From NCBI GenBank assembly GCA_038373865.1, contig JAXGGA010003444.1, forward strand, positions 1 to 64,000: 64,000 nucleotides of DNA, in the 5' to 3' direction. The translations under genes were made by a program, and so were the position numbers. A model generated the notes under the pieces. It searched no databases. It was not told the DNA's origin and worked only from the letters and a program-made list of their open reading frames with translations. Source of the stretch: Uloborus plumipes. Taxonomy: Eukaryota > Arthropoda > Arachnida > Araneae > Uloboridae. Of the stretch, positions 11,830-24,363 are shown piece after piece (within the stretch, counting starts at the first letter, position 1; each line of letters starts with the position of its first letter).

Positions 11830-12720
11830 ATAAGGCTCGGGGCAAAGTTGGGTTATTTGCTCTTGGCCGTACGTCACACAATTATCACAATTTGTCATTG
11901 CGAAAGAGTTAATTTGAATCGAGATGTCCAAATTAAAATAAAAAAAAACAATGTTTAATGTATCGTCCTGTTTTGGCAAAATATCTTGCCACTGGCAGAA
12001 ACACACGAATGATTTTTAACTGCATTCCATTGAGTATAGACTAAAATAACCTTGAAGCAGAAAACCGACTTTTAATATCAGTTTTGCAAAAATGAGTACT
12101 TATTTTGTGTGCATTATTTTTGAAAAAGAAAATGAAAGTAAGTTGTTTAAATACTCTTCAAATTTGCCATTTTTCACTCTTTTTTACTTATAACACTTTG
12201 GAATACCGTGAGCAAAAAGCCATAATTTTACATTGCATTTAAAAAATAAATATTTAACTCTCACGCAATTATTTCATTGCATAACATAAATGGGAAATGA
12301 ATTAATGTTACTTAATTTCGCACTTGTTAAATGTAAAATAAGGTACTGTGCTGTTGTTGGTGTTTTTGCTTAATATGCTTTATGATTGAAGTATAATACG
12401 GATTCAAGCACCATACATTCTGATTAATTTCTTCAAAATTTCAATTTTCTGTGTGGTGAGCAATCTTATTATTTGGGCGATTGGGGGGGGGGGGGTCTTG
12501 AATTTTTTGAAAGTTAATATCAATTCAGTAATAAAAACCTTAGCTAGTTTGGATCAAAACACTTCTTTTCGTATGCCATGTGAATTTATTATGGGAATTA
12601 TGGGATAGAATTTTCCAAGGTTCAGCAAATATACCAACAACCGGTTGACCAATCATTTAGTCAATAAGAAAAAAAAAAAACATATGAATAAAATTCTTGC
12701 ATATGCATAGTGCAACGTGT
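11830..12720. other. AT-rich spacer with a 13-base G run
   Basis: Nothing coding is recognised. The G homopolymer is at 12483-12495. Confidence 0.45.
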
Positions 12721-12732
12721 TTCTTTTCTGCA

Positions 12733-12843
12733 GCATCCATCTTCGCCGGCGAGACCAAACATGTCCGGTCCTTGACCTGTGGGGCAAGATACTTCGAGGC
12801 TCCAGGGAGCGTCTTTAAACCGTCAGGCAGCGACGTCCTTTGA
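12733..12843 (+). other. Possible exon-like open segment (unassigned)
   Basis: A pyrimidine-rich run ending CTGCAG (acceptor-like) is followed directly by a GC-richer frame of 36 codons starting at 12733 and ending in TGA at 12841-12843. I recognise no domain. A second frame over the same bases is also open, so coding is not favoured. It could be a terminal exon, a non-coding exon or chance. Confidence 0.15.
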
Positions 12844-14579
12844 AAAGGTCCGAAGATAATTACGTTAAATCACAGCAATCGATTCCAAGGGTGCTTCTTT
12901 GGATTTAGTGGAGTAGAGGAGAACTACTCCCTGTTTGTCGAGAGTAAACACCAACCCGAGATCGCTCTGTACTAGCCTGCTTTTGTTCAATTGTTCCGAT
13001 TTTGTTTGGCGTTTTGTTTTAAGCTTTTTTTTTTTACTCCTCCCTCCTCCTCTTTTTTGTTTATTGGATCCACCTCCCTATTTTCGCAAAAAGGACTTCC
13101 GATGTTGTCTTTGCTGTTAAGCGCGGGATGGTTTGTTGTGTTGGGATTGGGTTTGTTGTTTTGTGTTTTTCTGGAGGAAAGAACGTGCGTGCCTGGCTGT
13201 CCAAGGAAATATATATCTGCTGGCGATAGCGGGTTAAAAATTCAGTGAAAGAGTTGTGCGCAGCGAGTGTGATATTGAGTTTTCACACGTGATGGGGATG
13301 GCAATTTCCTTTGCCTTTAAATATGTTATGCTGCGCTATCTTTTTAATTAGGACAGGTGTAGTGTTTCATTCTGAAGGTGAAGGAACGATTTTGCCTTTG
13401 TATATTATGTTTTTGTTGAAAGCTTTCATGCAGTATATTCAATTTCAATTTTAACAATAGCGAGTAGTCACTGTATTCTTAAATATATTGTTCTAACCAG
13501 TTGTCTTGAAATTAGACTGACCAATTTTTTTTTCTATAATTTAATTATTTCATATTATTGATGAGTAAGTCATGCAAATTCACTTAGAGCACCTTTTTGT
13601 TGTTTATTGTGAATGACACTTAATATTTTCCCGTGCTTTGAAACACACTATTATTTCTCCATTCTCTATTGACGGAAAATTAACCGTTAAAAATGGCACT
13701 ATGCAGTTGAAATGTGGGTATTTACTTAGAAAGATTTAGTTTTATATTAACACAAATTTCATAAGTTTTAAATCTCCTAACTATTTCCATTTATTTTTCA
13801 AAGGCTTCTTATCTAAATTAGACAAAATTAGAGAAACTATGGCTTGTAGCACTTTTATAAAGTTCAACCTCAAAATAAAATTCATTCTTTTCTATCAATA
13901 AAAATATTAACACGTTGACTGCCCAACTATGAGATAATTCGTAAGATGTCATTTTAGCCGATAGAATTGACTTGGAGTTAGCTCGCAGGTTTGCCGTTTT
14001 CATGCAGGTTTGAATTTATGTGTGGAGCACTGACATTCATATGGAAATTTAGCTTCTGAGAATATACCAGTAAATTAAAACTGACTGACAGGTACAGTTT
14101 TTAGTCAGCTCATATGCTACGAATTTTAAGTAGCTACGCAGTAAACGTGTTAAGAGTTTATTGGTATCATCTAAATAGGACAGAAAAGCTTATACTTTTA
14201 GGTTTTAACGAGAAAAAACCATTGCCTGAGTTTTAATAAACGTTCTTTGTCAACAAGAGCTACGTTATACGCTGATAGCATATTTGTAATTCACATACTT
14301 TCCAATCTAAAGGAAATTTAAACTTCTTCCGAGGGTGAATAATAGTAATTTTCCACAGTTCACACTCCACTAACGCACTATTTTCAAACTTTGCAAGAAA
14401 TTTTACAGCCCCTTTTGTAAGAACGTGATTTACCTTCGCAGCTGCGAATCCCAGGAAAAACGCAACGAAATGTTAACTCCAAAAACTAAATCCAAATTTG
14501 CATGAAACCTCAATCGAGAAGCACACCATTCCTAATCTTCTACAGCATCCCTCTTTCTTCTGTACACATTACATCCGTC
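12844..14579. other. Unique AT-rich stretch
   Basis: T-rich from 13010 to 13090, otherwise ordinary AT-rich sequence. No RNA gene, repeat partner or recognisable protein. Confidence 0.45.
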
Positions 14580-15060
14580 GACTCAGATAAATATACGTGA
14601 GCATTACAAACACATCGGGGATGACTCAGATGTTCCAAAGGAGATCGTTTTCCATTTGCGGATTCCGAGCGCAAATCCGCCTCTTATGGGATAAATTGCG
14701 GATGGCTCTGCACAAAAATGTGTTTGCCTCCTCTGGAGTAAAGCGGGCAGCCATCTAAGGGCGCCTTGGAAAAGTTGCCGAGTTAATTAATCCCCGGTAT
14801 AATGTTCGTAATGAGGGGTCGGCTTCTGGGGGGGGGGGGGTCGAAGAATATTGATGCCCGTCGTTTAGAAGAAGCGGCGTTCTTGCCTCGATTGCCGAGG
14901 ATGTAGATGAGCTGGAGTTGAGATTAGCCTCGCGGAATATACGCATTGTTATGAGTTAGAGGAAGCCATGAAAAGAAAAATCTGGCAATTTAGAGACGGT
15001 TCTGGAGGACTTGGCGGCGTTTATCAAGATAATTAATAAAAGTGGCTGGAATTAAACGAA
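14580..15060. other. Less AT-rich unique block, candidate regulatory sequence
   Basis: The base composition is visibly more balanced than the flanks and there are no repeats of the window's transposon families. It contains an AP-1-like TGACTCAG near 14622 and a 12-base G run at 14829-14840. A conserved non-coding element is possible but cannot be shown from one sequence. Confidence 0.25.
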
Positions 15061-17140
15061 GGGCAGGTTCCTTGCGCTGGGAACATCGCTGTCTTGTGTT
15101 GATCGTTTTAGTGTAGATGAAGAGGCCTCATTGTTGCCTTAAAGTGAGAATTTGTTGTAATTATCTGATAATTTGTTGATTTTACTATCGGGAAATTTTG
15201 TTAAAGATTTGCGCAAATTTATATTTAGATTGTCAGCAATACATTTTCGTTTTATCTCGGTGATTCTAGAGCATCGACAATTTGCTGATTGTACAAGTCG
15301 CCCATTCCAAAAGAAGTGTAAGCGTGCATATTTTCATTTCTTTTTATGGCAAACAGCGGTACATTAATATTTGCACCTCAGATTAGTCTCGTGTTTGTGG
15401 CATATACGCATTTTAATGGTAAAAAAAAAGTTGAAAATTTAAAAACTGCTGAAAATTTTAAAACGATTTTTTCCTGGGAAAGTTCGTATCAGACTTTCAT
15501 AAGCTCATCTACGCATTGTCAGCTAAATATTTTTAGTTTTTCCTGATGATTCTGGAACAGCTGTAGCACAAAGAACATTGACAGTTTACTCATTGAAAAA
15601 ATCGCCCATTCCGAAAATAATGTAATAGTATGTATAGGCATCTATTCTCTTTGAATGCAAACGGTGGTATATAGATATATTTTTGTAGATCTGTGTTCTA
15701 GCAAGAGCGTTGAACCATTAGTTTTGAAATGTTTCATTGGAAGATGGTGTGTGAAAGAGATCAATAGGCTATTTTACACCTATGTTCTCTTTGAGGAGTT
15801 GATTTTCGTACCCACATTCACTTTAATTTGAATAAGTTTAATAGTTTAAAGATTTAACGTGGTGCAACAGAACAAGTGAAACCGTAACTGCGCAGAATCG
15901 GAAAGATGTTTACTTTACTTTATTTTCCTCGTAGTCTCCTCGTATTTAAAAAATTTTTCTTCAAACTAAGCATGGTATGATTCTTCTAGAACTAAAAACA
16001 GTTTGCCAACACATTTTTTTTTCTCATATTTCAAAAGTGATTTCTTCACATTGGTCCCATATTTGCATCACTGTGCTCTAAATGTTTTGCACAGGCCAGA
16101 ATTTTGAAATTGTATTTTAAAAATAATCTCAACTTAAAAAATATGTATTTGATTTGTGTTACAGCTAAAAGTAAAATTCAGCGTGAAGAAATTCAGCCAG
16201 ACATGCGTAACTAAGAAATTATGAAAAACTAGCAAATCTTAACCATGGCCAATTTTGGTTCACTTGCCTCATATGCAGTGTTAATTTGCATTGGAATTCT
16301 CGGTGCTGAGCTCCCGAACTTTTTTATGCAAACAGGTAGACTAACGGATAGATAGATGAGTTGATGTGCGTCTGCCAACCCCAAATTATGTATAATTGTT
16401 TTCAAAATATTGTGAAATCGCATGAAAGACGTTTTTGCTCCTTGAATTCAGTGTTATAATTTTCTTAAAAGTCAAACAATTGATTTAAGGCTATTTTACG
16501 TTTTGTAACTCTTCTGAAAGTTTTCAGTGACTTTTTACTCATGACTCAGAAGATACAATTAATACATTTTGAACGACCTTAGTTTTTTAATCTACACCTT
16601 TTGACTATATAAATGAGTTGCTCTGTGATATTACTTCAGTCTAAGTTTCCTAACAGTGCTTAGAAACTTCATTTAACGCACTTCATCTCCTTGGGAGCGC
16701 CATCTGCTACTTTCCCTTTCTTAATGGAAGGAACACTCCTCCACTATCTTTGTATGCCTGGTCTAAATATTTAAGCCGATCTTCAAAACTTCTCCTCTAA
16801 ATAATTTAACGCTCTCCTTAAAGGAAAACTGCCACAAATCATCTGTGAGCAGCATTAAAAATGTGTAAAGTACGCTTGCAACTCTACCGAGAGTTTTATT
16901 TAACCTGGAGATCATTTCACACCACTTCGATGGCTCTCCTCAAAAAGATGTCAACCCGTAAAAAAAGTAATAGCTTATTAAAAATTCATGTTCTTAAAGC
17001 ATTCTCCCAGAGCTGCAAAGAAAAATGAATGCTTCTCACTTTGGCCGTAAAAGTTCGAGGTCTGAAAGTTAAGTTTGCCAGAGTGCTAAACGCCCGGAAA
17101 GCTTAATGACGGTTTCAGCGTGGCAAGCAATCTATTATTA
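15061..17140. other. Unique AT-rich stretch
   Basis: No gene recognised. The word GAGCGCCATCTGCTAC near 16696 has a CTCF-like core and is treated as chance. Confidence 0.4.
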
Positions 17141-17420
17141 ACGAATTCCAAGGTTCCGTGACATCCGTGACCGCAACTGATGACGTCATAATCACGCGAA
17201 TCCGGAAGATGGGACATCTCGGTTCGGGTGCCGCCCACTGCGAGGATCACTTAAGATGATGGAAGAAGTTACGCTTCCCCTTTCACTCACGCAGCCCCAA
17301 TTCTCCGGAAATTCCATTTTTATTATCTGCCCTCCCCCCTCCGCTGCCCTTCATTATTGAAGGCTCTAAAGGGAGTGGATCCATCCGCCAGGGATGGCGA
17401 TGGAGCCGGACGCGGATGAA
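17141..17420. promoter_or_regulatory. Candidate regulatory block with a full CRE
   Basis: A less AT-rich island contains the palindromic cAMP-response element TGACGTCA at 17181-17188 and an ETS-like CCGGAAG shortly after. There is no adjacent promoter or exon. The function is inferred only from motifs and composition. Confidence 0.3.
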
Positions 17421-18473
17421 AGAATCCTTTTTAAAACGTACTCCCGGAAGAAGTCCGGCACCGTAATTGCTGATTCAGCTTTAGAAAATCATTTTATAGA
17501 TGTCTATAAGCATTTTCTCTAACGATCCCTGGATGTTCTTTTCTTTATCGAGAATGCTTTTTGAATGTTCCAAACGGGACAGAACAAATGACGTGGAGAG
17601 GACAGAGGTCACTGGAGTGCATTCGATCTCAAAAGATTTGAAATTTTAAATATCTCATTTCGGGGTTTATGGCTCCTGAAGAATAGGAAAAGAATGAACA
17701 TAAAATGAAATTTCTGTACTGGAACTATTTTATGATGTTGAAAATGTGCATTGTATAAAGAGAAAATATCCGTTTCTATTAAAAACTCATTTTTCCGATT
17801 TTATATCTCAATTACTGCCCTGAACTTCCTGGTGTTTTCTTTTGCATACTTTACTTTTCCTTTATTCTATCCTTTTAAGTTCCTTTCACGTTTTCTTAGG
17901 TGGTGCGTTAAACTTAATGAAAGGTTTTGTAAAAAGAAACTTAATGTTTGAAAGCATCTTGTAACTTGATCGGCGTATTGTAAATTTGCTTCTTTTGTTT
18001 CTTGCTGGTTGGGTTTTCTATTTTTTAGACCGTTATTTTATCCTTACATTGAATTAATCTGTTTGCTCGGCATTAAAAAAGAGGAAGAAAAGAAATTTTA
18101 GATGAAGATTTCTTTGTGTTTAGAGATATAGTTAAATTTAAGACTTCTTTTTAAAATTTTAAAAGGAGTTTGGAAAGTTTTTGAATAATTTGTTATTTTT
18201 AAATTGAGACCAATACCGTATTATGCTCTTTTACGTGCTTTGGAGTCGGAATCTTCTTTCACGTGTATTACACCCATTATAAATAAAAGTAAAGATAAAA
18301 AAAGAACTTTTCTATAGATAAGCTTCTGATGTGCAAGGCTAAATAGCTTTTTTCTTTACGTAATGCAATGAACTAAACAAGCGAATTTGCTAGACAGAAT
18401 AACAGAATGAATAAAAACATACAACTTATTACATTAAATAAAATTGCACGTTAATAAACGGCAGTAAATTTGA
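17421..18473. other. AT-rich sequence, no feature seen
   Basis: Nothing beyond short AT-rich open frames and homopolymers. Confidence 0.45.
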
Positions 18474-18475
18474 TA

Positions 18476-18633
18476 CTGTCGTCCCCGCTTAATCGGGTAA
18501 CGGATAAACGAATACCCTGCTTATACGAATAAAATATCTCGGAACCGATGCCATAGACGTAAGGTTAAAGATCCCCGCTTAATCGAATAATATTTCTTGG
18601 AACCGACAGTATTCGTTTAAGCGGGGCCTATAG
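18476..18633. mobile_element. Pogo/Tc1-mariner-like MITE, copy 1 (158 bp)
   Basis: It is flanked by TA on both sides (18474-18475 and 18634-18635). The left end CTGTCGTCCCCGCTTAATCG and the inverted right end built on TTCGTTTAAGCGGGGCC share the core CCCCGCTTAA. The motif CCCCGCTTAATCGAATAATA is repeated internally. A second copy lies at 30910-31091. It has no coding capacity. TA duplication and pogo-like subterminal repeats suggest Tc1/mariner, but the family is inferred. Confidence 0.7.
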
Positions 18634-18970
18634 TAATTTTAAAAAAATAACTGAAGAGTGTTTTTGCATCTCATTCCACACCGAGCCGATAACTTTCAAG
18701 GCTCCTGTGGACATATCCTACAGTACATTTTTCCCTTCTTAGCACCACGACGGCATCCTGCATTTTAATTCTCTATCACTAAAGGAAATTGAAGCACTAA
18801 TCACAATAAATAAAAGTGTACGTGAAAAACGGACAATAGTTGAATCATTTTTAGTTAAAAAAATATTAAAGGATGCTTTTGCACCTTATTCTACAACTAA
18901 ACGTCAATTCTGCCGTGCTAAGCGCAAAAGTCGTATATGCACTTTTAACGAAATTGAGTAATTGTCTCCA

Positions 18971-19588
18971 GGCAGGGACGTTATTTCAAGTTTTTCCAGG
19001 AGGGGAGGGGGGCAAAGGGTGAAAACTCAATGCAATTTCATCGGAAATCAGCAAAAACCACACGGCGAGTTTCCTAAATATGAAGTACCTCAGTATGGAA
19101 CTAAATACATATTGGTTAAAAGAAAAACATCTTAAAATAGGTTTAATATTTAGAAAAATTAGTTACAAAACAATTTAAATTTTTGCGACCAAAGTGAAAA
19201 ATTACTTTATAATTAGTTATCACACAAATGTCTTGATCAGAAAAAGGGTTTTTCTTTTCCTATTAATTTTCTCTATTTCCCAAACATCTGAAGTTGAAAA
19301 TCCTTTTTTGTCCCGTTGTACTTGTTCCAGAGCATTATTCTTTTTCCCTCAGATTCTTCTCTCATTAGAAATAATCTTGAGAATATGTTTAAGGATGAGC
19401 TGTGATCATTGATTTGTGTTATACATAAATTCAATTTACCCGTTTTTTAACATTCTGCAAAAAAAATTTGGAGGTGCGACCGCCCCCTCTTGCTCCCCTC
19501 ATTTGCCGCCCCTGCCCTTGTATGTAAATACATTGATTTCCTCAAAGTCAGGGGGCAATTCACCCTCCTGCCCCCTAAATGACGGGCC
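18971..19588. mobile_element. hAT-like non-autonomous element (618 bp)
   Basis: An exact 8-bp target duplication TGTCTCCA flanks it (18963-18970 and 19589-19596). The ends are GGCAGGGACGTTATTT and AAATGACGGGCC, which are imperfect inverted termini. G-rich (left) and C-rich (right) subterminal tracts are also inverted relative to each other. The interior is AT-rich with no transposase. The short copy at 6678-6838 is a deletion derivative. Confidence 0.85.
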
Positions 19589-19620
19589 TGTCTCCAAGTG
19601 GTTCTTTGTCCTTACTTCTG

Positions 19621-19860
19621 ACCCTCAGAGCCATACTAAGTCCATTTTCGTAACTTTTCAGCGGATGGCGAAAACGATTGCCGAGTGCATGTAAAAAGTG
19701 GGACTCGTGCTCTTTTAATGTTGCTAAATATTTGTGAAGGAATTTCTTTTATAGAATAACGTTCTGATGGGTCGATGCAGAATAAGATTCTACATACAAT
19801 GCAGCAATAAAGTGAAAATCGTCATTTTTGGACTTACATCGTCCTGGTTCTGAGGTACAG
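19621..19860. mobile_element. Inverted-repeat element, diverged copy of the 49160 hairpin family
   Basis: The left part (CCTCAGAGCCATACTAAG, then TCCATTTTCG) and the right part (GGACTTACATCGTCCTGG, then TTCTGAGGTACAG) match the arms of the 142-bp hairpin at 49160-49301. Here the arms are diverged and the loop is longer. It is non-coding. Confidence 0.6.
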
Positions 19861-19930
19861 ATTTTATCTAAATGCAATGTTTTATGCCCTTTTTAAGAAC
19901 GGAGAATATTTTTAAAAAAATTCTGAAAAA

Positions 19931-20407
19931 GTAGGGTAAGTGCTCCAGTAGTCGGCCAGTCTCCAGTAGTCGGCCACAATGGCATAAAATTCCTCATAAA
20001 TAGTACATTTTTAATTCAAAATCAGATATGACGCATTCACATATTCATGTACCTATCCTCAATCATCAACCAGTGGCAGTTAAGTTTTGGGTACTTTTTT
20101 TGAATTAGTAATGAGTCATTTCATTTTGAATGGTGTGCCCGTCATCCAAGATTGCGATTCTGCTTATTTTTCAGCCAAGATGATTCTGCGGCCGACTACT
20201 GGAGCATTTACTAGTGTTGACAACAGCTTGGATTTTAACATATATATGTTTTTTAATTTTTGAAACAAGTAGGTGATTCACTATTAGAAAGGTTCATTCT
20301 AAAGTTTTACCTTGTTTTTGTTGCTGTATTGATAGCTGAAAGTTCTTGGTAAGCCAAAATCAACCAAAGATCTCTTAAATTGCCGACTACTGGAGCACTT
20401 ATCCTAC
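19931..20407. mobile_element. TIR element with CCAGTAGTCGG termini (477 bp)
   Basis: The left end GTAGGGTAAGTGCTCCAGTA and the right end TACTGGAGCACTTATCCTAC are inverted copies with one mismatch, and each continues into GTCGGC/GCCGAC. The left terminus is partly duplicated (TCTCCAGTAGTCGGCCA), and a further inverted copy of the core, GGCCGACTACTGGAGCA, lies near 20191. Several interspersed terminal repeats are typical of foldback-type transposons. No clear target duplication or transposase was found. Confidence 0.75.
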
Positions 20408-21070
20408 CTCCTGAATTATATACATGGAGGTGCAAAACTGTAAACAGCAATATCGCAGTTTGAGATTATCTGCAGATACCACTTTAGCTCTTAGCGCGGC
20501 AGAATTTCCAAGTCAAGCGACGGCTCTTGAGAACCCATTAATAGTAAATTTTTCGCTCCTCGACAACACTACGGAATCCCGCATTTTGACGCTCCAGCAC
20601 TGCTCCGACCGTAATAAAGCCCCAGATTAAGTCGTTAACACGCCCCGTAATCCATCCGCAGAGATCCCTGTCTGTGAGGATCCTCATCTCCTTTGTCACC
20701 TAGCGTGAGAAGGGAGGCAGGTGCGAAGATGACCATCTTCCTTTCAGAGACACCTCTGCTAGAACCATTAGCATCCGTAATGGAAGGCTCGCGGCCAAAG
20801 CACTTCACGGTCAGTTGCTTCTCCAAGAGATGAGGAAGATTCCACCACACGCCCACTGTTGGGCTATGTCTTGCTCTTGAGCTTCTGGGATTACTTGGCC
20901 CGATCCTTAAGGGGTGGAGTGTTTTGCAAGTAGATGAGGACATTTCCAGAGAGACACAGCTCTCTGTCTCTCTCTCTCTGAAGAGGATTAAGAAGTAAAT
21001 TTCAATGACGTATAAGTGTGGGCACAGCAATGGTGGTAATCTTTGGTTTTGTCGTGCTTGGTGGGACACA
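20408..21070. other. Less AT-rich block with an unassigned 144-codon minus-strand frame
   Basis: The minus strand is open from 21069 to 20635. I recognise no domain in the translation, which starts MSHQARQNQRL and ends RMDYGAC. The block is GC-richer than its flanks, which lengthens chance open frames. There is a short CT microsatellite near 20961-20981. It could be a conserved non-coding block or an exon of unknown type; coding is not favoured. Confidence 0.2.
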
Positions 21071-24000
21071 AAAAGAAAATGATATGCATCCGAAACCGCG
21101 TCATATAGCCGAGCTCATTAAAGGTAGAGCTTTGTCTAACATTCTAGGGATTTGTACGTGCATCTAAAAGAAACTAAATTTTTTATTATACTAGGAGCGT
21201 TTTTTGAGTAGAAACAAAAGAGCATTTTTTAAAATATGTTTTGTGTTTGAAAAAAATTCCTAATGGTTTATGGTAATTGCATATGAGGAAAAACTTTTCT
21301 TCTGATTTTTTGTTTCATTTCCAATGCTGGTTAAAGGGTTATGTATGACTTTTCAATTCGTAATTACAACTTACAAAATAATATTTTTCCAAACAAAAAC
21401 ACTGTTGTAAAAGAGCACACGTTAAAGTAAAAAATGGTTGTAGAGAGGGGAAATGCTAGTTTTTGCACTTGTGTCATTTTTACATGTAATCCTTCAACTC
21501 TACTTACTGCAAGCTCAACGCAAGCTATAAGTTATGAGTTAATGGATAAATGTTTAATATTTTACTTTTCCCGTACAAAAAGAAATATGTACATCCCTTT
21601 TTGAAGAAACCAAATATTTTCAGAGTTTTTTTTTCTTTTTTTTTAACGGAAAATTAAATAGTATTAATGTTTCAAAAACCACGTGCATTCATGTTTGTTC
21701 TTCTTTAATTATTAATATTGTTTTTAATGTACTATTTCTTTATTTCTCGCCAAATTTTAATTCTGGAAGCTCCCGTTTTGTAAAACAAAAAGAAATAATA
21801 ACAATAATAAAACATAAAAATAACCTCATTAAAGCAAAATCAAATCAAAAGAAGAATTAACCAAATGAGTGCGATAATGACATTACCATGGAAAACTGCA
21901 AATGAAAATTCTAGGAATGAAAATTAAACGAACTCGAAATCGAAGAAGGAATTCTGAGCTCGTTTACTGGCTCCTGAATCAAGCCGAAGCGGTGTGTTAA
22001 CACTTCTTACAAGCAGTGCCATCAAAACGAAATTCTTCAGCGAGATATAATATCGCTTCCACAGCAGAAACAAAAAAAGAAAGGAAAAAAAAAAAAAGTG
22101 AAAGGCACTGTCTTCTGTGTCAAGGCATTGCTAAAGGCGGGGGGGGGGGGGGTCTGCAGCTTTGATGTACTATCGGTCACAGATACCAGACCAAATGCTT
22201 TTTTTTTTTTTTCAAGTCATGAAACAAACTGGATTTAGCGCAGTGGTCGACGTTTGATCTCTTCATTCGGCTTTGCCCCACCGATGTTCTGATTTATGTG
22301 TAGGTTTTCCTTCCGAATTAGTTACCTCTGAGCAAGGCAGTTCTTGTGCCGTGTCTTTATTTCTGAAGAAGAAATGCACGTCAAATAGTTGGCTGTCCTC
22401 TCATATCTTCTGAAGAAGTTGCATCGACAGCGCGGCATTTATTTGCCTTTCTTTTTTAATTGGAAATTCTGTCACTGATGTATGCGTTGGTTATTTCCAC
22501 CAAGTCGTTATCGTCCGTATTTGCGGACAAGCAGAATGTTGTTTTTTGAAGATATTAATCTGCTGAATAATTTAGGCCGTATTTTATGGATTTATCTTTG
22601 ATGTTTGATAAAATATGACGTGTGTGTGTGTGTGTTTTATTTTTTTCCAAACTTGCGCAAGAGTCACATTTGTTACGCGGCATCAAGCGTTTATTGATCT
22701 TTAAAATGAAATGTTTCTGAAGTTGGTGTTTTAAAGTATGCACATATATTTTGTTTACATTTGAATGTAATGTTCTTTCTTATCTTTGTATTTTATGTTG
22801 AGAAATTGGGTACTTCTGCACCATGACCATAATCCTTTGTGCTAAATTTTTTGTTAAGTATTTTATAAAGAAACGAATTTTTAACTTCAGTGTGAACTAT
22901 CTCAAAGAAATTATTAAATAAATATTCAATAAGCCTCGTCAGATATTATTTATTGCTAAAATATGCTGGGTCTAAATATGTGCAAATCTAGGCAAAGATG
23001 GTTAGTGGCTAGCATTGTTTGTTTTTTTTTTTTTTTTTGCAAATGGTGCAGTAATCATTACCAGTAGTCTAAAACAATTATGTAGCCTGTTTTGAACTCT
23101 CTATATTGCCAAGTCAGCTATATAGTTCAGAAATTCGCCAATGCTAAAATCAGGAAAAATGAAACTAAAAATTAAAAATACCAAAAGTTAGTTGCGTACC
23201 TATGAGTTTTTATTTTATCTGCTTGCACAACATGGGGAAAACAGTATATTTCTTTAATAACAATACCTTCATTCAGTATCATATCAAAGAGTTCTTGTTC
23301 ACTTTGTTATCCTAAATAGCCTAATCAGTCAATAAATGACGCTCATCTACATACGCACAGACTTCCCAATCGTTTTTTTTTTATTTTGACTAATCGATAG
23401 GGACTGCAAAAGTCATTTTTGTTTAGAAATTGCTAGATTATTTCAAAAACTAATACGTATTGCCATTCCCTTCGAAATAAATGCAAATTCAACGAATCAA
23501 CCTTAAAATAATGTTTTTATGTTTCATTATTTTAACATTGTAATGTTCATCTTGGTTACACGTAATTTTCTTTTATTTATTTAAATTCCCTTGCCTCATT
23601 TCTGCGCACTGATATAAGAGCAGTCAGATGTCTTAAACCAATATCTGCGTTTTTTATGGTAAATCTTAACTATAATAATGCAATCTTTACCAAGTATAAT
23701 CTATCTTATTAACTATTCAAGACATTCAGTAGCATCAATCATATTTTGGTTGAATTCATCAAGAAAGCGAACAAATAAATTTAATGCAACTTTCAGATGG
23801 ATTCGTATCTTTAAAGTCACAATAAAAGGAAAATTGAACAGTCGAAATATTAATTTTACTCCAAGTACTTCCGGCCAGTAGCATTCTCGCAAAAATATTG
23901 CAGAAATATTGCTTTGTTCGTTTGCTCATAAAAACGAAGAAATTCCATGTTTATGCTGAAGAAGGATGATAGGCTATTCTTGAAATGAAGCTTTCATCGT

Positions 24001-24300
24001 TGCAGTGAAAATGGATGAGATTCATTCTCCGGGTCAAAATAGATGACTGGAATCTTTCAACTGAAAATGAAAGACAAATTTGCTTATTCGCGTGTTGATT
24101 TCTGCTTTATTCTTCTCCGGATCATCTTTATTTGTTTGAATATGGAGTTGGGAGGATTGTCCGAAAATTGAAAATGAAGATAAACTATTGCTTGGGGTAT
24201 TTGAAAGCTGTTGGAGCTCAAACAATTTTTTTTCTTAAAGGGATTATGGTGTATGAATTGAAATGAAATTCTTCAGTTTTATTTTGTCTTTCTCTCTATT
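21071..24300. other. Unique AT-rich stretch
   Basis: More than 3 kb without a recognisable gene. It contains a G run near 22138-22152, a T tract at 22200-22212, a short TG repeat at 22619-22635 and a T tract near 23022-23038. Confidence 0.45.
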
Positions 24301-24304
24301 TCTA

Positions 24305-24362
<58 letters not shown>
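24305..24362. repeat. CA dinucleotide microsatellite
   Basis: A nearly uninterrupted CA repeat of about 58 bp with one TA interruption near its start. Confidence 0.95.

Positions 24363-24363
<1 letters not shown>

Noticed and set aside
11691..16711. CTCF-like core GCAGATGGCGC at about 11694 and inverted near 16698
   Set aside because: The word is short and one copy lies in a repeat-like segment; chance cannot be excluded.
20635..21069. 144-codon minus-strand open frame as a host gene
   Set aside because: It is the longest non-transposon frame, but has no recognisable domain and no clear splice or start context; kept only as an unassigned block.
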